NCBI RefSeq assembly: GCF_026210795.1
Contig: NC_089444.1
Coordinates: forward strand, 1,974,501-2,038,500
From: Rhizophagus irregularis
Taxonomy: Eukaryota > Glomeromycota > Glomeromycetes > Glomerales > Glomeraceae
Direction: 5' to 3'
Length of the DNA: 64,000 bases
Shown: piece after piece, positions 26,114 through 38,929 of the stretch
Layout: every line of letters begins with the position of its first letter
Position numbering within the stretch: the stretch's first letter is position 1
Translations under genes and position numbers: made by a program
The notes under the pieces: generated by a model
What the model was told of the DNA's origin: nothing
The model's input: only the letters and a program-made list of their open reading frames with translations
Database searches by the model: none

Positions 26114-26737
26114 GAATTTTTATTTACTTAATATTTTGTTATTAAAATGATAAGATTTGGTACCTCATTTTATTACTCTGTAAATATGTAAATTTGCGTT
26201 TGGTTCTTTGATCTAACTTGTTCCACTTTGCAATGTACAGCTATGGAAAGGTTCCGTGAAATATAAATTAGGAATTTATGGCTTATATTTTATAATTTTT
26301 ATTTTCTTCATCTATCCTATTTTATAAGATTTATGAAATTTTTTGATTTGCGAACAATTTTGTAATTAATTTTCAATATATATAATATATACTGTATGTA
26401 TTTATCTACATATATGTATGTTTATTTATTATATTTCTAAGTTTTTTTTTCTTACTATGACATATGTTAAAAAAAAATTTTTTTTCGTCCATCATTTAAT
26501 AAAGAGGTACAAATTAAGTTTTTTTTTTTAAGAAATATAAAAAATGTTACTATATGCAAATGCAAGTTTGGCTAGTTTGATAAGTTGATAAATGATAATT
26601 CGTCGATTTTTGCTGCGGATCGCTAAAAGAAATTGTATAATTGTATTACCAATGGTCCTTTTTTCTATTTAACGCCTTTAAACTTGTAGACTTAATAAAC
26701 CTTAGCATTTTGTAGTATTTAAATAATTCTTAAGAAA
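26114..26737. other. bZIP 3' UTR and ATG18 upstream region
   Basis: AT-rich, no coding evidence. The spacing is short enough that the 3' UTR of one gene and the promoter of the next share it. Confidence 0.5.
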
Positions 26738-28921
26738 ATGAATCTTAGTAACAAAGGCAATAATGAGCTATTGTTCATTAATTTTAATCAGGATTTCAGG
26801 TAAATGTGTATTTCTCTCTCGAACTTTGAGACGCGTTTTTAGCTTGTACTCTTGAAAAGGCTGTTCATCCTTTCATACATGAGCTTGTTAACTAGTATCA
26901 AATTTATTACAGTTGAGAGGAATGTGTTGACAAGGATTTATGTGTGATATTAGGAATGAGCTTTCTTATCTTTTTTTTTTATTTTTTTTTAATAACTGTT
27001 TAATTTTTCTCAATTTATTAAAGCTGTATCTCAGTCGGAACTCAGCATGGTTACAAAATATATAATTGCGATCCGTTTGGAAAATGTTATTCAAAATGTA
27101 AGCTTGGATTGCTTCCAAGAATTCCTTATTTATAAATAATTGATTGAGTCATTTCCGGTCAATTCGTCCATTTCTTCTTGCTTTAAACGCGAAGTTTTTG
27201 ATTTATCTGGTTTATTGCAATTGTGAAGTAGATGCGAATGGATAGAGTTTATAATTGGACATAAGCTCAAAAAAAAATGCTCATACATGATTCTGATATC
27301 TACACGGTTATTATTTTTATAGCTGATGGTGGAATTGGGATTGTAGAAATGCTTTTTTGTACGTCGCTGGTTGCGTTGGTAGGAGCAGGTGAACACCCCT
27401 CATTTTCACCACGACGTTTACAAATTACTAATACAAAGGTTTGTGCTTTAATCATATAAAATTCTATTATATTTAACGTACTGATTTGTTGTTTAATAAT
27501 AAAGCGTCAAACAACAATTTGCGAACTTACCTTCCAAACCTCAATCCTTGCGGTGAAATTAAACCGTCGTAGATTAATTGTCGTTTTGGAACAAACTATT
27601 TTTGTTTATGATATTAGCAATATGAAGTTATTGCATAACATCGAAACTAGCCCAAATCCATCTGGTAATGCATTTTATTATGTCTATGCTTTAAAATAAT
27701 TTAATAACGGTATTTTTAAAAAAATTTCTTTATTATTATTGTAAATAGCTATTTGTGCCCTTTCTCCTTCAAATGAAAATTGTTATATAGCTTATCCCTC
27801 TCCCACTCCTTCTCCTTCATCTCCTTTTTCAAACCATAGCACACAGCACAATGCACCATCTGGTGATGTTTATATTTTTGACGCTTTGTCATTGCAGGCC
27901 GTAAACATAGTCCAAGCTCATAAAAGTCCGGTTGCTTATGTAGCCATTAATTCCGAAGGAACTTTATTGGCAACAGCTAGCGATAAGGTTCAATAATTAT
28001 TATAGTTATTATAACAGTTTTATAAATTAAAATTTTTTTTAAAAAAAATTTGTAAAATTTACAATTTATTAGGGTACGGTTATTCGCGTGTTCTCTATTC
28101 CAAATGCACAGAAGTTGTATCAGTTTAGAAGAGGATCTTATCCAGCACGCATCCATTCGATCTCTTTTAATCTTGTCAGCTCATTATTGTGTGTTTCAAG
28201 TGATACAGAAACTGTACATATTTTTAAATTAGGAGGAAATACAGGTGGTCCAGGAGGAGGTGCAGGTGCAAACAATGGGACTACTAACGGCACAGGTGGT
28301 GCAAATCCTTCGCGTCATTCAATTGGCCCTACAACAATAGGTGGATTTGAAGCGTTTATTGATGGGAAGAAAAAAACCGGGTCCGGGTAAATTTTATTGT
28401 CCCAATTCCTATTAAAAATTATTAAACCCTTATCTAATGGGAAATGTTTTTGAAATATTAAGCACTATACGCCGCCAATCCTTTCATCTCGGCCGTACTG
28501 TTGCTGGTAGTGTTGGCAACTATCTTCCAGATGCTTTGACAGAAATGTGGGAGCCAACACGTGACTTCGCATATTTAAAATTACCTAGTTCAGGCGTACA
28601 AAGTGTAGTGGCACTAAGCAAGTGGGTTCCCATTATTTATAAAGAAATTTTCAAACAAAAATTCGATGGCTTATATGTTCTTTTATTAGTACCACACCTC
28701 AAGTTATGGTAGTCACCTCTGAAGGATATTTCTATCAATATAATATTGATTTCGAGAATGGTGGCGAATGTGTATTGCTTAAACAATTTAGGTAATAATA
28801 ACAGTATTTTGTAAACCATTTAAAAGATATGTGATAAATTAGTAATATTTACTTGCTAAAAATTATGTTTAGTTTATTGGAACCGAATGAAGATATGGGA
28901 ACGTCGTTAATCTCAGAATGA
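26738..28921 (+). CDS. ATG18: Atg18/WIPI phosphoinositide-binding autophagy protein
   Basis: Nine exons with matching phases: 26738-26799, 27024-27097, 27323-27438, 27505-27664, 27749-27987, 28073-28386, 28463-28621, 28690-28791, 28873-28921. The product is 424 residues, close to the usual PROPPIN length. It begins [12 protein letters not shown] then [20 protein letters not shown] and continues with [20 protein letters not shown], as in Atg18. WD-type blades follow. The FRRG motif that binds PI3P/PI(3,5)P2 is in [13 protein letters not shown] (about 28115). A Gly/Asn/Thr-rich loop ([13 protein letters not shown]) and FEAFIDGKK precede [19 protein letters not shown]. The protein acts on phagophore and vacuolar/endosomal membranes. 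It ends at a TGA, showing that TGA is a normal stop here. Atg18 versus Atg21 is judged from overall resemblance. Confidence 0.93.
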
Positions 28922-29249
28922 CCAATGAACTCAAAAACAAAGGGAATCTGGTAAAATCTAATAATTAAATTCGACCTTGTGAGGTGATGTCTTAGTGGTT
29001 TGAGTAAATTTATATTGTGGATTTATCTCATGTATTAATTAATATATGGTTTGTGCGATTAGTTTTGCGTTATCTTAATTTAAATATCATATCGTTGTAG
29101 TAAAATTTAATAATAAATTAAAATAAGCATTTTGTTTTATTTGTCACATGAATTTAATTGATTAGTGATGTCATACATGTACTGATGATGTAGCATGATA
29201 AATCTTTGGTTTTTTAGCTTACGTTAGCTTTTTTAGTTTTTTGGCAGAT
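28922..29249. other. ATG18-SDHB intergenic
   Basis: About 330 bp, AT-rich, with no feature recognised. It presumably serves as terminator and promoter region. Confidence 0.5.
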
Positions 29250-30392
29250 ATGAACTTACTTTCAAGAGCTACTTCCAGGACAATTAAAATTAATGCTAAT
29301 ACTGTAAATGTTTTTCATTAACAATAATCTTTTAGCATACGTACCATTGAATATTAAAATTAAACTTTTAGGTTTTATTGTGCCTTTCCCGTTCCTTGAA
29401 AACATCATCTTCTCGCCAAGCTGAGTTACAGGTATCAATTAAGCGCTTATTAGCTTTTTAAATATTGTATCTAATAATCTCCAGTAATTCTAGAATACTG
29501 CACCTTCCTTAAATCAGAAAAAAGAACCCAATTACAAGACATTCTCCATTTATCGTTGGGTGAGTTATAATTTATTTATTTTATATGTATTTATTCTAAA
29601 AGATTATTGTTGATATCTATTTCACTTATTTAGGATCCTGATAAACCTTCCACGAAGCCCAGATTGCAGCAATATAAAGTTGATCTTAATACATGTGGAC
29701 CTATGGTTCTTGATGCTTTAATAAAAATAAAAAATGAGCAGGATGCTACATTGACTTTCCGTCGCTCTTGTCGTGAAGGTATTTGCGGATCTTGCGCTAT
29801 GAATATTAATGGTACCAATACCTTAGCATGTATTTGCAAAATTGACCGACTAGATACTAAAATTTATCCATTGCCGCATAGTAAGTTTCGTTATATAATT
29901 TTATTTATTTGGAAAAAAAAATTTTTTTCATAATTTCATAATTTTATAACTCATTTGTGTTATTTAGTGTATGTAATCAAGGATCTTGTCCCAGATCTAA
30001 CTCATTTTTATAAACAATATAAATCCATTGAACCATATCTCAAGAAAAAGAATGTTCCAAAAGACGGAGATCGTGAGAATCTTCAGTCCATTGCAGATCG
30101 CAAGAAATTAGATGGCCTTTATGAATGCATATTATGTGCTTGTTGTTCTACGTCATGTCCAAGTTATTGGTGGAATTCAGACGAATATCTTGGACCAGCT
30201 GTATTGTTGCAAGCTTATAGATGGATGATAGATTCTCGAGATGATTATAGCAGTGAACGTAGGGAAGCTTTACAGAATCCTTTTTCAGTTTATCGTTGTC
30301 ATACTATTATGAATTGTGCAAATACTTGTCCAAAAGGGTTGAATCCAGGTCATGCTATTGCTATGATTAAGAGAGACATGGCCTTAGACTAA
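29250..30392 (+). CDS. SDHB: succinate dehydrogenase iron-sulfur subunit
   Basis: Five exons: 29250-29303, 29372-29431, 29494-29559, 29634-29880, 29968-30392. The product is 283 residues, the usual size for mitochondrial SdhB. The Ser/Arg-rich N-terminus lacking acidic residues ([17 protein letters not shown]) fits a mitochondrial presequence. The [2Fe-2S] domain has [20 protein letters not shown] followed by C. The C-terminal domain has [17 protein letters not shown] for the [4Fe-4S] and first [3Fe-4S] ligands, and [18 protein letters not shown] for the rest. It transfers electrons from the flavoprotein subunit to ubiquinone in complex II. All expected cysteines are present and the gene looks functional. 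Confidence 0.97.
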
Positions 30393-31401
30393 AATAATAG
30401 TGTAATATTATGTCAAGATTTTTCATTAATAAATTCTAAATGGTTTTTTCAATCTTTGTTTGCTATGATTTTCAAGTTTAACCTTTTTTTTAAAAAAAAA
30501 ATCACAGTAAACAGTCTGTATTATTAATAAATAATCTTTTTTTTTCTGTAGGCTTATTTATGACTTCTATTATTTGTTTCTATAAATAGTGTAATATTTA
30601 ATTTATAATTATATTGGTCATTAATAATTTTGCCAAAAAATGTGATGGTCAAATGAGAATATTTTTATATATTTATATATGATTTTTATTAGAATAAAAT
30701 GAGAATCAATTTGGAGAATCAATTTGAAAAATCAAATCATACTTTTATAGCTCTTAGTCTAATCTATAAAATATGATGAGTATTTAAAAGATTTAATGTA
30801 ATTAGGATACTCAAGCTGTAAAAGCTTTTGCCCCATGTCATTGCCAACTTAAGCATAAACCAAAAAGTATATAAAATCCAATTTTAAAATCTGTATTATT
30901 TCTTTAAAATTTTCTACTTATTTTTGGAAATGATCTGCGAATTTTTTGATCAGCACTTATCACGTGACAATACTCCTATTTAATGAATTAAGTTGGCATT
31001 CATTGTATAATCGAAAAAAGTGTTAAGTTTCCAATTATCGAATAAATTAATAAAATTTTTGCAGTATTTCTGCAACCTTGTTTAATATTTTTTGATATAG
31101 ATCAAATATACTATGTAAATGTAAACGAACAATAAATAATAAGAATCGATATATTAATTTGATGTTGAATATCTAATCAATTAATTCGACCAATGTCTTT
31201 TCTAAATAAAGTATATAAGAAATTTTTTTGTGGCGCTAAGTATAGCTGAATATAATAAGTCTCGCGTAGCCAAATGCAGTGCCATTCAATTAATAAAACA
31301 TTCAACATTTAATATTCTAAATTTTTTTATGCTGTTATTTTACATAGATGAATTTATATCCATATTCGAAATGTTTAAATTTGAAATGTGTCATTGTAAC
31401 C
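30393..31401. other. intergenic between convergent genes
   Basis: About 1 kb of AT-rich DNA with no gene seen. Contains ATCACGTGACAAT at about 30959. Confidence 0.5.
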
Positions 31402-32388
31402 TTATGAATACTCATTGTGAAACCATCTCCCTTCTCCACCGTATCTTTCCATCTCTTTAGTAACGCTTCTAACACTAGTTGCAGTTCTTGAAGGACTTCG
31501 TATCGTAAAATCCTCCAAATTTTTGTCTTCTTCTTGCTCCTCTTCTGATTCTTCACCTTTTAATTTTCTTATTTCTCGTTTTAATTCTTTAATCTGCGTA
31601 TTCATCTCATCAACTTGTAATTGGAAACCTTTCTGCATGTTGAGAACGAGATGATAAAGATCATCCATAGTGAGTTCAGGTGTTGTATGAACTTCTGAAT
31701 GATCATCTGTTTCTTCTTCAAAATCTAAATATTCAGCAGGTAATTGGTGGGATATGGGAGAAGATGGAGCTAAAGAAGGAAGTGTGATTTGTATATGTTG
31801 TGGAGGTTCTGGGAGAGGAGAATCATTGCTCCGAGTTTCCTCCTCTTTTGCATGGGATTTTTTATTAAACCTCAATAGGGATTTACCGATATTAAAATAA
31901 TTTTTACGTTTTTGATGAGTTGGTGTAGGTGCTGAAGGTCGGAATACCGTTTGGGATTTATCAGATAAATGTTGAGGTATCGATGGAAGTCTTTTAGATC
32001 GAGAAGGTGGTGGAGGCGGTATAATTGAAGTGGATATGTTGGCGGTGTTATTATTGTCATCTTCATCATCATAACCGTCGTCTGTTGGAGGTGAAGGAGG
32101 GGGTGAAGGGAGTGGATGACCGTTGCTAGGTGAAGTCGGCGAATCAGGATCGATATATTCTGCATATTCACTCTCTTCATAGTTACCCTCCCTATATTCA
32201 TGTTCCTCATATTCACCTTCGTCTTCTGTGTATTCACTATGATATAACGCATTCCTGTTATAAGTTCTATCGGAGTTTTCATTTGGATACTCATCTTCAT
32301 ATTCATCGTACTCATCGTACTCATCGTTTTGGTGGTATGATAAGTTTTTTTCGCGGGCTGTTCCCCGGTGTTCTCGTGAACTCGCCAT
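31402..32388 (-). CDS. hypothetical acidic, Pro-rich coiled-coil protein
   Basis: Single-exon frame of 328 residues from the ATG at 32388. The frame stays open to 32589, but the extra residues read like untranslated AT-rich DNA, so the internal Met (MASSREHRGTAREKN) is preferred. The N-terminal third is a Glu/Asp/Tyr-rich run (DEYDEYDEYEDEYPNEN, EYEEHEYREGNYEESEYAEY). A Pro-rich middle follows (PPPSPP; PPPPPSRSKRLPSIP) that could bind SH3 or WW domains, then a basic patch (HQKRKNYFNIGKSLLRFNKK). The C-terminal part has a short coiled coil (VDEMNTQIKELKREIRKLKG). No family is recognised. Codon use and length in such AT-rich DNA support a real gene. Confidence 0.75.
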   Translation of the reverse strand: MASSREHRGTAREKNLSYHQNDEYDEYDEYEDEYPNENSDRTYNRNALYHSEYTEDEGEYEEHEYREGNYEESEYAEYIDPDSPTSPSNGHPLPSPPPSPPTDDGYDDEDDNNNTANISTSIIPPPPPSRSKRLPSIPQHLSDKSQTVFRPSAPTPTHQKRKNYFNIGKSLLRFNKKSHAKEEETRSNDSPLPEPPQHIQITLPSLAPSSPISHQLPAEYLDFEEETDDHSEVHTTPELTMDDLYHLVLNMQKGFQLQVDEMNTQIKELKREIRKLKGEESEEEQEEDKNLEDFTIRSPSRTATSVRSVTKEMERYGGEGRWFHNEYS

Positions 32389-33359
32389 ACCTTTAAAGAG
32401 TGATGGGGAAAGTGGGCACCAACAAAAGTAAATTCCTTTCACTATATATAACTTGTGAAAGGGAATGTTAAACACTTTAAAGAAGGACTTATTAGTTGGT
32501 AGATTTAATAAAAACCAACAAAAAAAAGATACATATGTCGAAATATTTATTTTTTTTTGAGGCCGATTGTTAATGACAAGTCTAAACAAAAATAATTCTT
32601 TTTATAGGCTCAGCCTTGAAATTAATTATTTTTTTTAAAAAAAAGAAAAAAGAATACAACAAGGTTTATTTTTTTGCTAGTATTTTATAAATGAAGTCTA
32701 TAATTCGGACGAAGCTTTTATTTAATTTTTAAACATTTTTATTACTATAGAGACTTTGAGCCATTAATGATGATCAAATTTACGTTTTTGCAACTTAAAA
32801 AGGGCTTATAGGTAATGCAATTATGCATCTGGATTTAATTGCACAAACTGTCAGGTAAAAAATTATTATATGTATCAATTAAAAAAAAGGCTTACCCAAA
32901 ATGAGTTAGTTAGTATCTTTGAGTAACAAATTCAAACATGAAATAAACTAGCTTATAGATGCAAGAGGAATACAAAATAATCAATATAATAAGCCAGATA
33001 TTATCAAGCAATTTACAATTTATTAAATAACTAAACTAATTAAAATTTCTTATTTTTAAAAAATAATTCAAGTTTATCAACTAATTTAATCAAACCATTT
33101 TTAAAAGAACCAAAATATATAAATAAAATTTAAATTAAACTAGATTAAACTAATAAGGTTATTTAATCTGATTTGAGAGTTTTTTTTATATTGCAATCTA
33201 AAAAATTCAAGTTATAGTTCAGTTTGAAAGTTTTAAAATTGATTAATCATTAAGTTAATTTTGCAAATTTTAATATTATTATATTTTTTACTATATATTT
33301 CAAACTAAAGTTTCCTTTTCTATATATAGTATTTTTTTAAAAACAATTTCTTTTTTCTA

Positions 33360-34330
33360 CAGTGCGGTACCTCTATAATAGGTACCCCTTATATCTTGTG
33401 ATCTAATGGTCAGAATTTTATAAAATTTTAAAATTAGATAGCTTTTAAAAAGATACATGTACATTAAGCAAATAAAAAAATTTTCTCAAATTTTTTTTGC
33501 TGACATAATACAAAATCATATGACTTAAAATAAATTTGATTGGCTAATGTAATACTTAATGTTAATTAGAATATATATTTAAAAGTACCGTATATCGCGG
33601 GCCATAGTACCCCCTATGCAGTATACCCCTGAAAAATTTCATAGAATTGTATAGTACGGGGGATATTTTACAATTATCTCGTGATCTAGTGATCAGATTT
33701 GAGCCATTATTTTTTTGTTTGATAGCTCACTGGTAGCTCTTCAAAATAAAAAAAGATCGTTCAAATTGGACTAGTAGATCGTGAGATATTTGCAAAAAAT
33801 GGAATTTTTAGGCTTATTAAGACTGCGACATAACCTAAACCCCAATTTTTGCAAGATACCCTCGTATCATGCGGCCCGCTATATACGGTAATTTGATTAA
33901 GATATCATCAGGAACTTTTCTATGGAATTTATATTTTTTTAGCAAGTTTTCCTGTAATTCCTTTTTGATAAATAAGCATAATATAATTTGTAATAAAAAA
34001 ATTTTTTTAATAAAGTATGGGTAAATTTATAAGCTAAAATGATTTGTTTGAATAAGCACTATCAAATAATTATTTTTTTTTTATGTTACACAAAAATCAC
34101 TTATTCTCAAATTTTTCCCATCATAATAAATTACCTGAACTTCAAACTTATGTAACACTAGCAAAATTTATTATTTTTTAATCTAACCCGATAAGTTTAA
34201 AAGCTCTTGATATGCTTTATTAAAATTATCGGTTAGAATTTTAAAATATTATTTTTTGCTAATGTGACATCTTTTTGAAAATGTCACATTATGACTATAA
34301 AATTGGGTCGGGTATAGAGGTACCGCATTG
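33360..34330. mobile_element. TIR element with CAGTGCGGTACCTCTATA ends
   Basis: TA flanks. Left CAGTGCGGTACCTCTATAAT. Right, inverted, CAATGCGGTACCTCTATACC. Non-coding. A related start occurs at 40936. It hosts another element at 33598-33888. Confidence 0.75.
33598..33888. mobile_element. nested MITE with CCGTATATMGCGGGCC ends
   Basis: TA flanks. The ends CCGTATATCGCGGGCC and, inverted, CCGTATATAGCGGGCC sit inside the 33360-34330 element, so this insertion is younger. Confidence 0.75.
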
Positions 34331-36099
34331 TATTAACTTTATTTAAATATTATATAAATATTTTTCTAATATATATCTTAAACATTTTATATTTATAATA
34401 AATATAGTAATATAAGATTAACCTTTTAATCAGTTTTTTTAATTAAATATTTTTATTGGTTTTTTTAAATTGAATAATATTTTTTTATTAGCTTATTTAA
34501 ACTAAATTCAGTTTGTTTTTCATTATAAATATTTTTTTTTATAATTAAAAGAATTAATAATTTTTTTTTATTTTTAGAATATTATTAATATTTTTTTTCT
34601 GAAAAAAAACTCTTCTCTGTAAACCCTATTTCCAGAATTTCTTACAAAAAACTAAAGTTATTTTTTGAAGAAAGAGTATAGGAAATATCAATATAGGAAA
34701 AAAAATAATATTACACAATATGGTAAAGTTTACTTTAAAAAAGTTTATAAACAAATTATTCAAAGTTTTAGCATTTTTTTTTACCAAAACCTTTTACTAC
34801 CAACTTGCAGAATATTTAAATTAAAAGATTTAGAGTTTGACATATTAAATTTAGACAAAATAGTATTCTGAACATTTCTCATACAACTTAGAAGTAACGT
34901 ATAATAAAATGCATTTTTAGCAACAATTTGATCAATATTAATACTAAAAATGCAATTTTACTATTATTAAATTCGTCTCATCAAAATAAATTTAAAGAGT
35001 TTAAATTCGTTATAATCCAATTACTAGATCACTTAAAACAGAGATATGTATGATAAGAAAATTTGAAAATACCTTTGAAATACACAATTCTGGTCAGAAT
35101 TAATATATAAACTCTATGCAAACTTTAATGTGAATTGTATAAGATATGTTTAAGATCCTAACAGAACTTTTAAAAAACTAAAATCAGAAGACAACAATCT
35201 CATAAGAATGCTATTTATTAAAAATATTAATGAAAAATATAATATTATTAGTAATATAAGAAACTCTATCAAAATAACTTTTAAAAATATTACTTATAAA
35301 GCTTTGATATAGTATTGATATAGTACAAGAAAATTTTACTAGAACTTTCCATTTGGAAAAATCAATAATAACTAACCAATTTTGAAATAAAAAATAATAT
35401 GACCAATATGAGTTTCACTTTAATTTATCAAATGATGAATCAGATTTATTAAATATAGTATTTCTAATTCCCATTTGATTAATTTACTTTTTTAAATAGT
35501 TTTGATTAAAAAGTGAGATCTTATATTAGGATGAATCTTTAAAATCTATATATATATACATATTGGCTAATAATCAAATCATATAATATTTTTTATTTTT
35601 AAATTTAATCATTAATATTTTCACATGTAATGATCCAATTTAAATGGTCTTTAATTTTTAAGATAGAGCAAGTTCTTACCTTTCAAATAAATATAAAATT
35701 ATTTGTTTAACATATATGTATGCTGAAAAATTAACAAATAATATTCTATAAAAGATTCTTGAATTCCTTTCATTTTATTTAAAAGACTTTACTTGCTATT
35801 TAAAATATCAATAAAATAACACTAATAAAAAAAATCTTAAAAAAAAATAAAAATAATTTTTTAAAAAAAAAACTCTTTAAAAATCCTATATTTAGTAAAT
35901 TTACAGTATACTTATAAATATTTCTACAAGAAAAAAAAAACTAAAGTTAAAAATAAAAAAAAAATAATTTATTCCTATGAATAGAAAGTATAAAATTTTT
36001 TCTTTTACTTACTAGTTAAGAAATAATAACTATATATAATTACAAACTTTTTTAGTTTATTTAACAAAAAAGTGATTGAAAAGTGATTAAGCAAAGAAG

Positions 36100-36257
36100 T
36101 ACTTTACAGAAACTTCAAGATCGTAGCGAAGGCTTAATGCGCAATAACTGCGTTATAAATACATAATGACCACATTATGTAATCGTAAAGAAATTACATA
36201 TATGCAGTTACTGCGCATTAAGCCTTCGCTATGATCTTGAAGTTTCTGTAAAGTAGT
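36100..36257. mobile_element. fold-back MITE
   Basis: Two arms of about 55 bp are inverted copies: ACTTTACAGAAACTTCAAGA ... GAAGGCTTAATGCGCARTAACTGC. They are separated by a loop of about 45 bp that itself contains the small palindrome ATAATGACCACATTAT. The transcript would form a long hairpin. Confidence 0.8.
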
Positions 36258-36340
36258 TATTACCATTAGTTTTGAATATAGTTTAAAATTTTTTTTATTT
36301 TTTTATAAATTTGAATCATATAATAAATATATAACATATA

Positions 36341-36430
36341 CAGTCAACTCTCTTTATAGTCATACATTTAGGACAAGCCATTTTTCATAATTATAAATAA
36401 GTGTAATTATATACACATTTTTAATACATT
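36341..36430. mobile_element. truncated element D end
   Basis: CAGTCAACTCTCTTTATAGT followed by about 70 bp similar to the left end at 17664. No matching right end. Confidence 0.6.
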
Positions 36431-37059
36431 TTATTATACTTTATTAAAAAATATACAGTGGCTTGCATAAATAATGCACCAAACTATTTTAAATATACTT
36501 GTAGATGAAACCTTTTCACGTGATTTTTGGCCACATCTTTAAATCAAAATTAAGTTAAAAAATGATAAAAATTAATCTCTACATCCAGCCGAAACCATAA
36601 TATAAAGTCTTTGGAGTTTTGGATGGATTTCTGGATAGTTTTTAATAATTTATTATAATTAAATTACTGAAAGTCCGAAATCCTGTCCAGCTTCATAGAG
36701 GTTTCAGCTACATGTATAATTTTAAACGGTAAATCATGTATTTATCGATCAAAACAATTCTGTTTAATCTAATTTTTTCAAAATAAATAATATATGCGTA
36801 GATCTTTAACATATAAATACCAACCCCTTCCCTGTATAATAAAAAAATCTATTACATCATTTTTTTTCTTCAAATTATAGTGTGTTACTTCTGCCATTTT
36901 TTTAAAAAAATAAAAATAATTAAAAAAAATTTTTTTTTTTTATAATTAATAAATAAATATAATAATAAAAACATTTTACACACTTACCCCTTAACTGAAA
37001 TTATATATAATTTTTTTCATAAACTATAGACTAGACTCACTATAGAATAAAGAGCACAG

Positions 37060-38458
37060 GCAACTATGATGGTTGAATGTAGCTTTACCTCAAGGGAAAT
37101 TACCGCTAAAATTAGTTGTAAAAGTCATACAACAATATTAAGACTTAAAAAAAATATGAAGAAACTGGTAATGTGAAAGACAAGCCACATTTAGGCTGAC
37201 TACAAACATTAAATGAGCGTTATAAACGTACTATTGTAACTTGTAAGATATTTAATTAATAAAAATGTTCTACTACCATTTCATTAACAAAATCTTTACA
37301 AGTTAATGAAAATATTGAGGTTAGCATTAATACTGTGTGTAGAATATTAAGGAGAAATGGTTTGGTTTCTAGGGTAAAACATAAGAAGTCCCTTTTATCT
37401 AGAAAATACTGAGAAACACAGGTCGAAAAGTGAAAAATTAGGCATCAATTAGTCACCAATCAGGCAGTTTGCTAACTTTTGATCCAGTGATCAGAAAAGG
37501 ATGAAATATAGCTCATTGGAATCGTCTCAATAAGACAAATCTAATGGTAGTAAAATCGCATTTTAGGATTAATACTTGATGAGAAATTAAGTAAAATATA
37601 AAAATAAAATGTATCATTTATATTTTATTTAATTTTTTATTAACTATTAATTATAGAGATGCGATTTTATTACCATTAGATTCGTCTTATTGAGACGATT
37701 CCAATGAGCTATATTTCATCCTTTTCTGATCACTGGATCAAAAGTTAGCAAACTGCCTGATTGCGATCGATTTATGCCTGATTTTTTACTTTTCAACCCG
37801 TGAAAAATGGCTTAATTTCACCAAAAGATTTAAGAATTGGACAATAAGTAACTGGAGCAAGGTGATGTGGTCTAACGAGTCTAAATTTCAAATATTCAGA
37901 TCAGATGAATGCCAGTATTATTGGAAAAAGCCCGGAAAGCTGCTTAAAAATGCCCATATTAAACTTACAGTTAAGTTTGGTGTGGGTAGTGTTTTTATAT
38001 GAGGATGTTTTACTTCTTGTGATATTGGTTATTTATATAGAATCGATAGAGATCTTGATGCTAATATTTATCGCCAAATATTAGATGAAGACTTCATGAA
38101 GACACTTCAGTATTATGAATTAAATATTTCAGACATTGTCTTTCAGCAAGACAATGATCTGAATGAAACATACCGCTATATTTACTAAATAATAGTTTGA
38201 TGATAATAATGTTGAAGTTTTTTTATGGCCATCTCAATCCTCTGAGTTTCCAATTTAAACCCTATAGAACATCTTTAAAATGATGTAGATTATCGACTCA
38301 GGGCATTAAACATCGAAATTAAAAGAAAGGATTCATTATGGGAGCATATTTCTCAAATTTGGAATGAAACGGTATTGAAAATATGTACTAAACTAATTGA
38401 GACAATATTGGAAAGAATCCAAGATGTTATTGATACTAGAGGTGGTTATACACAATAG
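37060..38458 (+). pseudogene. Tc1/mariner-type transposase, interrupted
   Basis: HTH region with YEETGNVKDKPHLG and INTVCRILRRNGLVSRVKH. After the nested insertion comes LNFTKRFKNWTISNWSKVMW, then SDESKFQIF (first catalytic Asp), FIxGCF (canonical Trp is TGA here), VFQQDND (second Asp), WPSQS and a C-terminus ending DVIDTRGGYTQ. The catalytic third acidic residue region is scrambled near 38240-38280. CGA or TGG codons appear as TGA at about 37198, 37411 and 37998. Inactive. Confidence 0.7.
37425..37800. mobile_element. fold-back element inserted in Tc1 transposase
   Basis: Arms of about 170 bp are inverted copies: both contain CAGGCAGTTTGCTAACTTTT, GATCCAGTGATCAGAAAAGG and TTGGAATCGTCTCAATAAGA. 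Outer ends GGTYGAAAAGTRAAAAAT. It splits the transposase frame. Confidence 0.85.
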
Positions 38459-38929
38459 TAAAAATATTTTCATGAACTTTTTAGTAATATTTTTTTTAGT
38501 TTTTTTTTAAAAAAAAATAATAATAATGCAAAACGTACATAAATGATGTACCATGATTTTAATAAACATTGTGTAAATAAAGTAAAACCAGTTTATTAAA
38601 TATTACTAAATTTATTATATTTTTAATGCTTTTATACTATATTATATATAAAATAATTATTATATTTATATAGGACTCCGCTTACTTCTAATAGAGGTAA
38701 CCTACAAGCCTAAGGTAAAAATTATATAGAAAAGTCAAAAAACCTGGTTGAATTAATAAGGTAAAATTCTTTATAAATTAAAAAAAAGTAAATGTAATTC
38801 CATGGTAAGTTTTTTTTATGTAACTGTTAAGTATATGGTAAAATTAAATAGGATTTTAAAATGTAACTTGTAATTATAAGGTAAAATTTATGATTTCATA
38901 AAATTTATTAGTATATATTATTTTTAGCA

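Larger units (their letters stand above)
32389..36099. other. AT-rich repeat region
   Basis: No host gene supported. Contains the nested TIR elements at 33360-34330. A reading frame at 34665-34871 is Lys/Ile/Phe-rich and looks like chance. Confidence 0.5.
36456..38560 (+). mobile_element. Tc1-like transposon, decayed
   Basis: Left end after TA reads CAGTGGCTTGCATAAATAAT. A poor inverted match (ACATAAATGATGTACC) near 38535-38550 marks the right end. Carries a Tc1-type transposase relic interrupted by a fold-back element. Confidence 0.65.

Noticed and set aside
34665-34871. 68-residue frame rich in Lys, Ile and Phe
   Set aside because: Typical of chance frames in very AT-rich DNA. No splice partner or motif.
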